DNA of 60,606 nucleotides, taken from the NCBI GenBank assembly GCA_902593475.1, contig CACJIM010000007.1:1-60606 (forward strand), given 5' to 3'. The first letter of the stretch is position 1; every line of letters starts with the position of its first letter. Below are positions 39,334-48,976 of the stretch, in pieces. This DNA comes from an uncultured Candidatus Actinomarina sp. (GTDB lineage Bacteria > Actinomycetota > Acidimicrobiia > Actinomarinales > Actinomarinaceae). Both the position numbers and the translations under genes were made by a program. The notes under the pieces are model-generated. The model was given only the letters and a program-made list of their open reading frames with translations. It was not told where the DNA came from and ran no database searches.

Positions 39334-40649
39334 GAGAAATCTCCATTATCTATTTTCTTATCAAATCCTGTTTTAGTAAATAATTTATTAAATGCCTCTA
39401 ATCCTTCCTCAAAAACTTTTTGTTCATCGATTAGTTGAAATTTTGAATCCTTTAATATGCATTCTCCGTCTATAAATACATCCTTTATTTCATTAGATGA
39501 TGCGCACATTACAATATTATTTACTACATCATGCAGTGGTTGCATTCTAGGAGAATTAATTGAAATTGTTATAAAATCTGCTTTTTGATTTTTTGATAAA
39601 TTTCCTGAAAAGTTACCACCAGAGATCCTTTTTATGTTTTCCTCAGAAGCTTTTCTAAATATTTCTTTTGGTTTAATGAAATCTTTTTTGGCTACGGAAT
39701 TATTTAAGACTAATGCAGTCCTCATTTCTTCTAACATATCATAATCATCGTTACCCCCAGAACAATCTGTACCTATTCCCCAGTCAACATTCAATTCTGA
39801 CAAAAAATTAGTATTCATTGGCTTTCCAGCTATTCCGTGAGTTGTTGGGCAAAATATTGGAAATGCTTTTGACTCTGCAAGTAACTCCAAATCTCCATCC
39901 TCTACAACATTGCAATGAGCAGCTATTACTTTTTCATTCAATATTCCGAGGTTAAATGCGTGTTTAATTGGGGAAGTATCATAGTTAGATTTAATATAGT
40001 CCATCTCTTTTTGAGTTTGAGCTAGGTGTATATGTGTTAATAAATTATTTTCTAGCGCATAATTGCTTAATTCTTTAAGTTCTTTTGGGCTTACTGTTGA
40101 AGTTTCATGTGGTGCAACAATTGGATGAACTGTACTATGATTTTTCCAATTATTATTAAAGGACTTTGCTAGTTTAATTTGTTCTTTACCAGTCCATGGA
40201 CCATACTCAGTCATAATTGTGTGCCCAATAAACCCTCTTATTCCAATATATTCACACGCTTTTGCAACTGAATCAGCAAAAAAATAATGATCATTAATTG
40301 ATGTTGTGCCAGATGATATAGCATCCATCATGCCTAATAAAGAAAGCTTGTAAACTAAATCTTCATCTAGAGCTGGTTCAATCCCCCACATCACATCATA
40401 CAGTGCACTTGCGTTTCCATAACCAAGTCCTTTTACAGAATTTAAAGCAACATGTGAGTGTGCATTTGTAAAACCTGGTGAGATTATTACATCTCCTAAT
40501 TCGTTAATTTTACTTAAGTCTTTAGTTATTGTTTCTATCGGTACTATATTCTCTATGTATTTTCCATTAACAATTAAAACAGAATTTTTATGAACAGTTT
40601 TGTAATCTTCAACTATGTATCGAGCTGAGAAATATTCTTTACTTATCAA
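39330..40649 (-). CDS. TRZ/ATZ-family amidohydrolase (cytosine/guanine/SAH-type deaminase)
   Basis: VISPGFTNAHSHVALNSVKG, HIHLAQTQKE, AAHCNVV, GIGTDCSGGND. Confidence 0.85.
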   Translation of the reverse strand: MISKEYFSARYIVEDYKTVHKNSVLIVNGKYIENIVPIETITKDLSKINELGDVIISPGFTNAHSHVALNSVKGLGYGNASALYDVMWGIEPALDEDLVYKLSLLGMMDAISSGTTSINDHYFFADSVAKACEYIGIRGFIGHTIMTEYGPWTGKEQIKLAKSFNNNWKNHSTVHPIVAPHETSTVSPKELKELSNYALENNLLTHIHLAQTQKEMDYIKSNYDTSPIKHAFNLGILNEKVIAAHCNVVEDGDLELLAESKAFPIFCPTTHGIAGKPMNTNFLSELNVDWGIGTDCSGGNDDYDMLEEMRTALVLNNSVAKKDFIKPKEIFRKASEENIKRISGGNFSGNLSKNQKADFITISINSPRMQPLHDVVNNIVMCASSNEIKDVFIDGECILKDSKFQLIDEQKVFEEGLEAFNKLFTKTGFDKKIDNGDFS

Positions 40650-41576
40650 TTATTGTTCAGGAATAGGGACAGGTCTTACCCTTATTCTTTGTCTTATGCC
40701 AATAAGTATTAACACAACAACTGTTAGAGCATAAGGGACCATTAAGATTAGTCTTGAGTCTAATTCATATACACCTTGAAGTCTTATACCGATTGCGTCT
40801 CCTAAACCAAAAAATAAACTAGCACCAAATGTACCAAGTGGAGTGTTGTTACCAAATGAAGAAGCAACAAGTCCTATATAGCCTTTTCCAGCTGACATTC
40901 CCTCTGTAAAAAGAGTCATGTTTTCTAGTGAAAGAAAAGTACCACCTATACCTGCTAAAACTCCTGAAAAAATAACAGTTAACCATTTCATTCTTAAAGT
41001 ATTAATTCCAGCATCTTCTGCAGCCTCAGGATTTTCACCAGTAGCTCTAATAGCTGTTCCCAATCTTGTCTTGTAATAAACCAAATATAAAACAATAGCT
41101 AGAAAAAAAACAAGGTAAATTGAAGGTGTGTATCCTGAAAGAATTTTTTCAAAACGAGTATCTACAAGAAATTCGAAATTTATTGGATCGATGCCTTGAA
41201 TGGAAGGGTCAGAAAAAAAACCTCTACGTTTGAATAATGTTTCTAATAAATATCTTGTACCAGCAATAGAAAAAATGTTGATCGCTAAACCTACTAAAAC
41301 TTCATCTGCACCTAAATTGAAACTTAAAACACCAAATAAAATTGCCGTAAGCACTCCAGCAGATACTCCCCAAATAAAACCAGTTAGGGCACTTCCTGAA
41401 TAGTAGCTTGCTGCGATTCCAACAAATGCTGCGTTGAGCATTTTGCCCTCTAAACCAATATTCAAAACACCAGAAGCGGAGCACATTGCTGCACCAAACC
41501 CAATTAAGGCAATTGGAGTTGCACTACGAATTAAGCTCCTAAAAAGAGAGATATCAAATATTTCAAGCCATTCCAT
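40650..41576 (-). CDS. Nucleoside-type ABC transporter permease
   Basis: SGVLNIGLEGKMLNAAFVGIAASYYSG, GTAIRATGENPEAAEDAGI; BMP-type gene cluster. Confidence 0.88.
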   Translation of the reverse strand: MEWLEIFDISLFRSLIRSATPIALIGFGAAMCSASGVLNIGLEGKMLNAAFVGIAASYYSGSALTGFIWGVSAGVLTAILFGVLSFNLGADEVLVGLAINIFSIAGTRYLLETLFKRRGFFSDPSIQGIDPINFEFLVDTRFEKILSGYTPSIYLVFFLAIVLYLVYYKTRLGTAIRATGENPEAAEDAGINTLRMKWLTVIFSGVLAGIGGTFLSLENMTLFTEGMSAGKGYIGLVASSFGNNTPLGTFGASLFFGLGDAIGIRLQGVYELDSRLILMVPYALTVVVLILIGIRQRIRVRPVPIPEQ

Positions 41577-42659
41577 TTATTTAATCTTTCTAGTAAAAAA
41601 AGCGTCTAGTTTTCTAACGAATTTAAATCTTTCCAGTGAAGATACAAGCTTTTGTGCACTAACAAAAAATATTAAAATTGAGAGTAGAATTACAACTATT
41701 TCTCGAGAAACTTCAGTTTTATAATCTACAAATAAACCTCCGTTTCTTAGAGCACTCCAAAATAAAGAAGCAATTAAACCGCCGATTGGTTCTAATTTAC
41801 CCACAATTGCAATAAGAATTCCATCAAACCCTTGGTTAAAAAGAAGTTCTTGGTAAAAATATCTAGCATTTCCAAGAATTTCGATACCACCAGCAAGCCC
41901 CCCAAGTCCTCCAGAAATTAACATTCCTGTTATTGCAGATCTATCTGAAGGTATTCCAAGGTATGAACTATATCTAGATGGATAAAACCCGACAAGACCA
42001 TCGCCGCCAGATCTTAATTCGTAACCAAATGTTGTTTTTTTAAGAATAAAATATGTTAAAAATGCAATAATTACCGCTATGAAAAAACCAGAGTTAAATT
42101 GTGAATTTGGAAAATATTGTTTTAATTCAGCAGTTTCTAATATTCTTGGAGTCGCAGGTGCTATAGGGTCTGCTCTAAATGGTCCATTAGCCATATAGGA
42201 AACAAACAATACAGCAACGAAATTAAGAATAATTGTTGAAATTATCTCACTTACACCCGCATAAACTTTTAATAAAGCTGGTAGCAACATCCACAAACTT
42301 CCAGTAATAATGGCAATAGCTATACATAAAGATACATGGGGAATATGGCCCAAGGATGTAAATTTATATCCTGCCCATGCAGCATATAAACCCCCAATAT
42401 ACATTGATCCATTTATTCCAATATTAAACATACCAACTCTGAAAGAAACCACAGTTGCAATTGACGTTAGAATATATGGAGTCGCAATATTTAAAGTATT
42501 CAAAATATTTCTCTGTCCAACAACAGCGCCTTCAAAAAATAATTTCCCAATTTCTCTAGGAACAAAACCAGTAACAGTTAATAAAACCCAAGCAATACCA
42601 ATAGTTATTATTGTTCCTGCAAAAAGAATGAGTACATCTTTAAATGAAAATTTTTCCAT
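41577..42659 (-). CDS. Nucleoside-type ABC transporter permease
   Basis: FRVGMFNIGINGSMYIGGLYAAW; GVSEIISTIILNFVAVLF. Confidence 0.88.
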   Translation of the reverse strand: MEKFSFKDVLILFAGTIITIGIAWVLLTVTGFVPREIGKLFFEGAVVGQRNILNTLNIATPYILTSIATVVSFRVGMFNIGINGSMYIGGLYAAWAGYKFTSLGHIPHVSLCIAIAIITGSLWMLLPALLKVYAGVSEIISTIILNFVAVLFVSYMANGPFRADPIAPATPRILETAELKQYFPNSQFNSGFFIAVIIAFLTYFILKKTTFGYELRSGGDGLVGFYPSRYSSYLGIPSDRSAITGMLISGGLGGLAGGIEILGNARYFYQELLFNQGFDGILIAIVGKLEPIGGLIASLFWSALRNGGLFVDYKTEVSREIVVILLSILIFFVSAQKLVSSLERFKFVRKLDAFFTRKIK

Positions 42660-42661
42660 TA

Positions 42662-44188
42662 TTAATCCTTTATTCCAGCCATATATAGACCCATTTGTTG
42701 CTGATCTACATCTTTAGGGTTTACCCATTCAACTATTTCACCCTCATAAATAACTGCTACTCTATCTGCGACTGACATAACCTCATCTAATTCTGCGGAA
42801 ACTAATAAAACTGCTTTTTCAGAATCCCTAATCTCAACAAGTTGTTTATGAATTGCTTCTATATTTCCTATATCAACTCCTCGAGTTGGTTGAGATGCTA
42901 TTGTCAAAAGTGGATCTTCTGAGAGCTCCCTAGCAATAACAACTTTTTGTTGGTTACCGCCAGATAAAGATCCTGTTCTTACAAAAACTCCAGGTGTTCT
43001 AATATCAAATTTTTCCCTTAAATTATTACTATGGTCAACAACGTTTTTCATACTAATAATTCCACCCTTAGAAAGAGGGCTTCTGAAATATGAGGTTCCG
43101 ACTAAGTTTTCCCAAATATCTAATTTCAAATTGAGTCCAGTATTAGCCCTGTCCTCTGGAACATGTGCCAAGCCAGCTCTTCGTCTTTTTCGTGGAGAAA
43201 TAGATTCTATGTTTTTACCATCAAAAATAACCTCACCTTTACTTGTTGGTCTTAAGCCTGACAAGGCTTCAACTAGTTCTGTTTGACCATTTCCATCAAC
43301 ACCTGCGATTCCAACAATTTCACCTTTATGAACATCTAAAGATAAGTTTTTGACAGCAAGCAATCCTCGTGCATCATGTACCCATAAATTTTTCACTTCT
43401 AAGACTTTTTCAGTAGGTTTTGCTTCTTCTTTTTCAACTTGCATAAATACTTCACGTCCTACCATTAATTTTGCTAATTCTTCAGGAGAAGTGTCTTTTG
43501 TATTGGAGACTCCTTGAACTTTTCCATCTCTCATGACTGTTACTCTGTCAGAAATTTCCATAACTTCTCTTAACTTATGGGTAATAAAAATTACTGTTTT
43601 CCCTTCATCAACAAGACTTCTGATAACTTCAAATAATTCATCGGTCTCTTGGGGTGTAAGCACTGCGGTTGGTTCATCTAAAATTAAAATGTTTGCGTTT
43701 CTATATAAAGTTTTTAGAATTTCAGTTCTTTGTTGAATACCTACAGAAGCGTCTATCATTCTAAGTTTTGGATCAACATCTAATCCATACTTTTTTGCAA
43801 TATTTGAAACTTCAGAATTTAATTCATCCCAATCAATAAAACCTCTTGAATTTCTTGGCTCTTGGCCTAATCCAATGTTTTCTGCAGCAGTAAAAGATGG
43901 CACTAAATGAAACTCTTGATGAACCATGCCTATGCCAAGCTCAATCGCTTTATCTACTTTGTTTATTTCAACCGGTTTATCATTTATAAATATTTCGCCT
44001 GAATCAGGTTGTTCAATTCCATATAAAATTTTTACGAGAGTTGATTTTCCAGCTCCATTTTCTCCAACTAGAGCGTGTATCTCACCTTTTAAGACCTTGA
44101 AATCTACAGAATCATTAGCAGTAACTCCCGGATAGGATTTTGTTATATTTTTTACTTCTACTGCTGTTTCTATATTGTTTTGAGTCAT
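42662..44188 (-). CDS. Nucleoside/sugar-type ABC transporter ATP-binding protein (two NBDs)
   Basis: LVGENGAGKSTLVKILYG; DEPTAVLTPQE; second NBD GVDGNGQTELVEALSG, SGGNQQKVVIARELSEDP. Confidence 0.92.
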   Translation of the reverse strand: MTQNNIETAVEVKNITKSYPGVTANDSVDFKVLKGEIHALVGENGAGKSTLVKILYGIEQPDSGEIFINDKPVEINKVDKAIELGIGMVHQEFHLVPSFTAAENIGLGQEPRNSRGFIDWDELNSEVSNIAKKYGLDVDPKLRMIDASVGIQQRTEILKTLYRNANILILDEPTAVLTPQETDELFEVIRSLVDEGKTVIFITHKLREVMEISDRVTVMRDGKVQGVSNTKDTSPEELAKLMVGREVFMQVEKEEAKPTEKVLEVKNLWVHDARGLLAVKNLSLDVHKGEIVGIAGVDGNGQTELVEALSGLRPTSKGEVIFDGKNIESISPRKRRRAGLAHVPEDRANTGLNLKLDIWENLVGTSYFRSPLSKGGIISMKNVVDHSNNLREKFDIRTPGVFVRTGSLSGGNQQKVVIARELSEDPLLTIASQPTRGVDIGNIEAIHKQLVEIRDSEKAVLLVSAELDEVMSVADRVAVIYEGEIVEWVNPKDVDQQQMGLYMAGIKD

Positions 44189-44203
44189 GATATATATCTT
44201 ATA

Positions 44204-44235
44204 TTTTCTAGCCCGAAAGAAATCGGGCTAGAAAA
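44204..44235. other. 13-bp-stem inverted repeat between the BMP SBP gene and the ATPase gene
   Basis: TTTTCTAGCCCGA-AAGAAA-TCGGGCTAGAAAA, perfect arms; no T tract after the stem on the coding strand. Confidence 0.9.
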
Positions 44236-44249
44236 TAAATTTTTATATA

Positions 44250-45374
44250 TTAGCCACCAGCTGTAACGTCGGTAACTACTATTTCACCAGATACAATCTT
44301 AGCTCTAACTTCTGCAACTTCTTCAACAAGCGCATCAATCTCAGCTGCCATGTCTGGATTTTGTTCTTTGAAGAGATTTGTTCCATCAACAAGCCATGTT
44401 GATCCAACAAAATTTTCTGCTAATCCATAGCTATCAATTGAGCTAAATACTTGACCATTAGCTGCAATTGTGTCTTGGATAACTTTATAAACTGATTTAT
44501 CAACACCCTTCATCATTGATGTAATCATTGTTCCTGGTTGAATATAGTCTTGATTTGAATCAACACCTACTGCATAATTACCAGTTTCTGCTGCTGCTTC
44601 GTATGCTCCATCACCTGTAGCACCACCAGCGGCGAAAATTACGTCAGCACCTTGTTCAAAGCAACTGAGCCCAATTTCTTTACCTTTTGCAGGGTCTCCC
44701 CAGCTTCCAGCATAACCTGCGCAGAATTCAACATCAGGATTTGCGTATCTAGCACCTTCTTCCCAACCAGTTTGGAATTTTCTAATGATTGGAACGTCCA
44801 TTCCTCCCATGAAAGCTACCTTTCCAGTTTTAGAAAGTTTTGCAGCAATATAACCTACCTCAAAAGAACCTTCATGTTCTTTGAATATAATATTTGCCAC
44901 ATTAGGCAATAGATTTCCGTCATCATCAGTAACAACCATATCTACAATTGCAAACTGAATATCTGGGTTAGCAAGAGCTGCTTCTTTAATTCTCTCTGCT
45001 TCAGAAAAGCTAATTCCAATAATTAATTCTTTTCCGTCAGCAATGAGATTTTGATAAGCTGCTGCTCTTTCAGATTCTTCAGCTTCAATAAAGTCGCCGT
45101 CGATTCCTAATTCAGCAAGTGCTTGATCGAAGCCTCTTTTCGCTGAGTCCATAAATGAACGGTCACCTAAAGCTCCAAGTACTATACCTACTTTTAACGC
45201 TTCTGCTTCTGGCTCTTCTGCAGGTGCTGCAGTAGTAGCTGGAGAATCAAGAGTCTCTTGTTCTGCTGCTGGTTCTGCAACCTCTTCAGTAGTTGTTTCT
45301 GAGCTGCCACCACAGGCAGACAAAATCAACATTAATGACAGAAGTACAAAAACGGATTTCTTTTTAGTAATCAT
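44250..45374 (-). CDS. BMP-family (nucleoside) ABC transporter substrate-binding lipoprotein
   Basis: LLSLMLILSACGGSS lipobox; VGIVLGALGDRSFMDSAKRGFDQALAELGI; SD AAGGAGT. Confidence 0.9.
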   Translation of the reverse strand: MITKKKSVFVLLSLMLILSACGGSSETTTEEVAEPAAEQETLDSPATTAAPAEEPEAEALKVGIVLGALGDRSFMDSAKRGFDQALAELGIDGDFIEAEESERAAAYQNLIADGKELIIGISFSEAERIKEAALANPDIQFAIVDMVVTDDDGNLLPNVANIIFKEHEGSFEVGYIAAKLSKTGKVAFMGGMDVPIIRKFQTGWEEGARYANPDVEFCAGYAGSWGDPAKGKEIGLSCFEQGADVIFAAGGATGDGAYEAAAETGNYAVGVDSNQDYIQPGTMITSMMKGVDKSVYKVIQDTIAANGQVFSSIDSYGLAENFVGSTWLVDGTNLFKEQNPDMAAEIDALVEEVAEVRAKIVSGEIVVTDVTAGG

Positions 45375-45465
45375 TAATTTACTCCTTCATTATTTAAATA
45401 ATGATTTAATAATTCTATCTGAAATTATTAAAAGTGTCTTATTGATTGAAGGTAAATATTTACTT

Positions 45466-46398
45466 TTATGGGAGAAGTTTTGAGGTATTTGTTATTATAT
45501 TAAACAACTTTTCATCATCTACTTTGTTCATCCAGTGGACGTTTTTATTTCTTCCAGAAATATGATTAGTGTCAACCACTGTTTGGCCTAGTGTTAATTC
45601 TGAATCAACCTCAACTTCGACATTGGTAACTTCTCCAGTAGTTAAAGAGCAATCGACTAAATAAGCAGTTACAAATGCATCATGTACTGGAGTTCCATCT
45701 GGAAACTTTTGTTTAACTATTTCTAAATCAGCTAAGGACCCCATTAAACCAACAAGATATTCTCCAGTAGTGGTACCTGTTTCATGAATTGTATTCAGTC
45801 TTTCACTTGTAGAAATTGCTTGATGTGTAACGTCTAATCCCATCATTACCAATTTTGCACCTGAACTTAAAACAACTTTTGCTGCTTCCGGGTCAACTAA
45901 AATATTAAACTCTGCCACAGGTGTATGGTTTCCAAAACCTGCTCCTCCTCCCATGAAAATAATTTGATCTATGTTTTTAGCTAACTCAGGGTTAGTATTT
46001 AAAACTTTTCCGATATTTGTCATTGGGCCAAGAACACAAATGGTAATTTTCTCATCACTGTTTTTTAGTAATTCAGTTATGTAATCTACTGCTCCAATAG
46101 ATTCTTCGCTTTTTGAAGGCTCAGGAAACCCAACTCCATTTAATCCATCTGTTCCGTGAACCCATTCTGCTGTAAGTAAATCTCTATTTAAAGGCTTCGA
46201 TTCCCCTTTATAAACTGGGATACTGTTTCTATTGGCATGTTCGAGAATTCTAAGAGCATTTCTTGTTCCAACATCTACGCCAACATTTCCTCCAACTGTA
46301 GTTATTGCAAGTAATTCCTCATCCGTAAAATGTGCTAAAGCAATGAGAATTGCTACGGCGTCATCAGTACCTGGGTCGGTATCGATAATGAATTTCAT
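45466..46398 (-). CDS. Inosine/uridine-preferring nucleoside hydrolase
   Basis: MKFIIDTDPGTDDAVAILIAL metal motif; ITICVLGPMTNI; AEFNILVDPEAA. Confidence 0.93.
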   Translation of the reverse strand: MKFIIDTDPGTDDAVAILIALAHFTDEELLAITTVGGNVGVDVGTRNALRILEHANRNSIPVYKGESKPLNRDLLTAEWVHGTDGLNGVGFPEPSKSEESIGAVDYITELLKNSDEKITICVLGPMTNIGKVLNTNPELAKNIDQIIFMGGGAGFGNHTPVAEFNILVDPEAAKVVLSSGAKLVMMGLDVTHQAISTSERLNTIHETGTTTGEYLVGLMGSLADLEIVKQKFPDGTPVHDAFVTAYLVDCSLTTGEVTNVEVEVDSELTLGQTVVDTNHISGRNKNVHWMNKVDDEKLFNIITNTSKLLP

Positions 46399-46416
46399 TT
46401 AATTATTGTAGTATTT

Positions 46417-48897
46417 TTATGATTCAGATTCTACAAAATCTACAGGTGGTTCATCTGGAGCTTCAACTGATTCAAACTCTAGAGTATTTTCATCTTTATT
46501 TAATGAAATTATTATTGTTGATCCAGCTTTATATTTACCTTGTAAAAGCTCTTCTGAAAGAGGGTCTTCAAGTAATCTCTGTATAGACCTTCTTAAAGGT
46601 CTCGCTCCAAATTCTTTATCATAACCTTCGGTTGCTAAAAATTCTTTAGCTTCATCAGAAAGTACAATTTCTAAGTCAGAGTTTTTAAGTTGATTGTGTA
46701 CTCTATCAAGCATTAAATCAACAATTTCTTTAACTTCATCAATTAATAGCTCATGGAAAACAATTGTTTCATCTATTCTATTTAAAAATTCAGGCCTAAA
46801 ATATCTTTTTAATTCTTCACTAACTTTTGATTTCATTTTTTCATAATTATCGATTTCGCTTAAATTACTGAAGCCGATATTTTTGGCAATATCTTTGGTT
46901 CCTAAATTTGAAGTCATGATAATTATTGTGTTCTTAAAATCAACTGTTCTACCTTGTGCGTCGGTAAGTCTTCCATCTTCTAGAATTTGGAGAAGTGTAT
47001 TAAATACATCAGGATGAGCTTTTTCTACTTCATCAAGAAGAACTATACTGAAAGGTTTTCTTCTTACAGCTTCAGTGAGTTGGCCTCCTTCATCATAACC
47101 AACATAACCCGGAGGTGAGCCAATTAATCTACTTACTGTGTGCTTTTCCATATATTCAGACATGTCTATCTGAATTAATGAATCTTCATCGCCAAAAAGA
47201 AACTCTGCTAAAGCTTTTGCGGTCTCAGTTTTACCAACACCAGATGGTCCTAAAAATATAAATGAACCAGATGGTCTTTTTGGATCCTTTAATCCAGACC
47301 TTGTTCTTCTTATAGCTTTTGAAACTGCCGCAATTGCTTCATTTTGACCAATAATTCTCTTATGTAGCTCGATTTCCATTTCTAACAATCTAGCTGTCTC
47401 TTCTTGGGTTAATCTATGAACTGGTATGCCTGTCCATTGAGCTAGAACTTCTGCAATTTCTTCTTCATCAATTACCATTTCAATTTCTGAAGCAGATGCT
47501 GAGTCTATAGTGTTTACTTCATCAAGTAATAGTTTTTCCTGATCTCTTATTTGAGCTGCTTTCTCAAACAATTGAGATTGAACAGCATCAATTTTTTGCT
47601 CTCTTAAATTCTTAAGTTTGTCAGCTATTTCTTGTTTATCTTGATCAAGAGGTTTCTTGTAAACTCTCATGCGACTACCTGCTTCATCAATCAAGTCAAT
47701 AGCTTTGTCAGGTAAGAATCTATCAGATATATATCTGTCTGCCATATTGACAGCAGAAGCGATAGCTTGATCTGTAAACCTGACTCCGTGGTGGACCTCA
47801 TATCTATCTTTCAATCCATCTAATATTTCTATAGCATCTGAGAGTTTTGGCTCATCAACTTGTACGGACTGGAATCTTCTTTCAAGTGCAGCATCCTTTT
47901 CAAAATGTTTTCTAAATTCTTCTAGTGTTGTGGCACCTATTGTCTGAAGTTCGCCTCTTGCTAACATTGGCTTTAAAATTGACGCAGCATCAATCGCTCC
48001 TTCAGCAGCTCCGGCACCAACAAGTGTGTGTATTTCATCTATAAATAAAACAATGTCACCTCTTGTTTTTATTTCCTTTAAGACTTTCTTTAGACGTTCT
48101 TCGAAGTCACCCCTGTATCTTGATCCTGCTACTAAAGCAGATAAGTCAAGTGTATAAATTTGTTTACCTTCAAGAGTTACTGGGACGTCACCTGAAACGA
48201 TTTTTTGAGCTAAACCTTCAACAATCGCAGTTTTACCAACTCCTGGCTCACCAATTAATACTGGGTTGTTCTTTGTTCTTCTGGATAGTATTTGCATTAC
48301 TCTTTCAATCTCTGTTGTTCTGCCAATAACAGGGTCGAGCTTTCCTTCTTTTGCCATTCTTGTAAGATTTCGTCCGAATTGATCTAAGATAGCTGAACCT
48401 GTTCCTGAACCAGGTCTTTCCCTACCTCCTGTAGATGCAGCTTGTTGCTTTTTGCTTTCACCTGCAGATGAAATTAATTTGATCACTGTTTGTCTAACTT
48501 GAGATAGTTCAGCACCTAATTTTTTTAAAACTTGAGCAGCAACGCCTTCTCCTTCACGAATCAATCCGAGAAGTATATGTTCTGTTCCTATGTAATTATG
48601 TCCTAGTTGTAAGGCTTCTCGTAGTGAAAGTTCTAAAACTTTTTTTGCTCTAGGAGTAAAAGGAATATGCCCACTCGGTGATTGTTGGCCTTCTCCAATA
48701 ATTTCAACAACTTCTGACCTAACGCTATCAATATTGATATTTAATTCTTCCAAAGCTTTTGCAGCATGGCCTTCGCCTTCTTGAATTAAACCGAGAAGTA
48801 TATGTTCTGTTCCTATGTAATTATGATTAAGTCTTCTAGCTTCTTCCTGCGCTAGAACTACGACCCTTCTGGCTCTATCAGTAAATCTTTCAAACAT
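46417..48897 (-). CDS. clpC: ATP-dependent Clp protease ATP-binding subunit ClpC
   Basis: Two Clp_N repeats ([14 protein letters not shown]), [19 protein letters not shown]-like central region, [16 protein letters not shown]. Confidence 0.96.
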   Translation of the reverse strand: MFERFTDRARRVVVLAQEEARRLNHNYIGTEHILLGLIQEGEGHAAKALEELNINIDSVRSEVVEIIGEGQQSPSGHIPFTPRAKKVLELSLREALQLGHNYIGTEHILLGLIREGEGVAAQVLKKLGAELSQVRQTVIKLISSAGESKKQQAASTGGRERPGSGTGSAILDQFGRNLTRMAKEGKLDPVIGRTTEIERVMQILSRRTKNNPVLIGEPGVGKTAIVEGLAQKIVSGDVPVTLEGKQIYTLDLSALVAGSRYRGDFEERLKKVLKEIKTRGDIVLFIDEIHTLVGAGAAEGAIDAASILKPMLARGELQTIGATTLEEFRKHFEKDAALERRFQSVQVDEPKLSDAIEILDGLKDRYEVHHGVRFTDQAIASAVNMADRYISDRFLPDKAIDLIDEAGSRMRVYKKPLDQDKQEIADKLKNLREQKIDAVQSQLFEKAAQIRDQEKLLLDEVNTIDSASASEIEMVIDEEEIAEVLAQWTGIPVHRLTQEETARLLEMEIELHKRIIGQNEAIAAVSKAIRRTRSGLKDPKRPSGSFIFLGPSGVGKTETAKALAEFLFGDEDSLIQIDMSEYMEKHTVSRLIGSPPGYVGYDEGGQLTEAVRRKPFSIVLLDEVEKAHPDVFNTLLQILEDGRLTDAQGRTVDFKNTIIIMTSNLGTKDIAKNIGFSNLSEIDNYEKMKSKVSEELKRYFRPEFLNRIDETIVFHELLIDEVKEIVDLMLDRVHNQLKNSDLEIVLSDEAKEFLATEGYDKEFGARPLRRSIQRLLEDPLSEELLQGKYKAGSTIIISLNKDENTLEFESVEAPDEPPVDFVESES
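48566..48600. repeat. 35-bp direct repeat copy 1 inside clpC
   Basis: CCGAGAAGTATATGTTCTGTTCCTATGTAATTATG. Confidence 0.95.
48791..48825. repeat. 35-bp direct repeat copy 2 inside clpC
   Basis: Identical 35 bp, offset 225 bp (75 codons). Confidence 0.95.
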
Positions 48898-48976
48898 ATA
48901 GTTATATTACCAAGGGTCTGTTTATACACTTAAATGAAAATTACAACTATTTATACATTTACTTTATTCTTTAGTT

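Noticed and set aside
42310-42717. 135-aa plus-strand ORF over the ABC permease gene
   Set aside because: Antisense shadow of a well-supported CDS.
44204-44235. Calling the 13-bp hairpin an intrinsic terminator
   Set aside because: No U-tract follows the stem on the coding (minus) strand; kept as an intercistronic hairpin.
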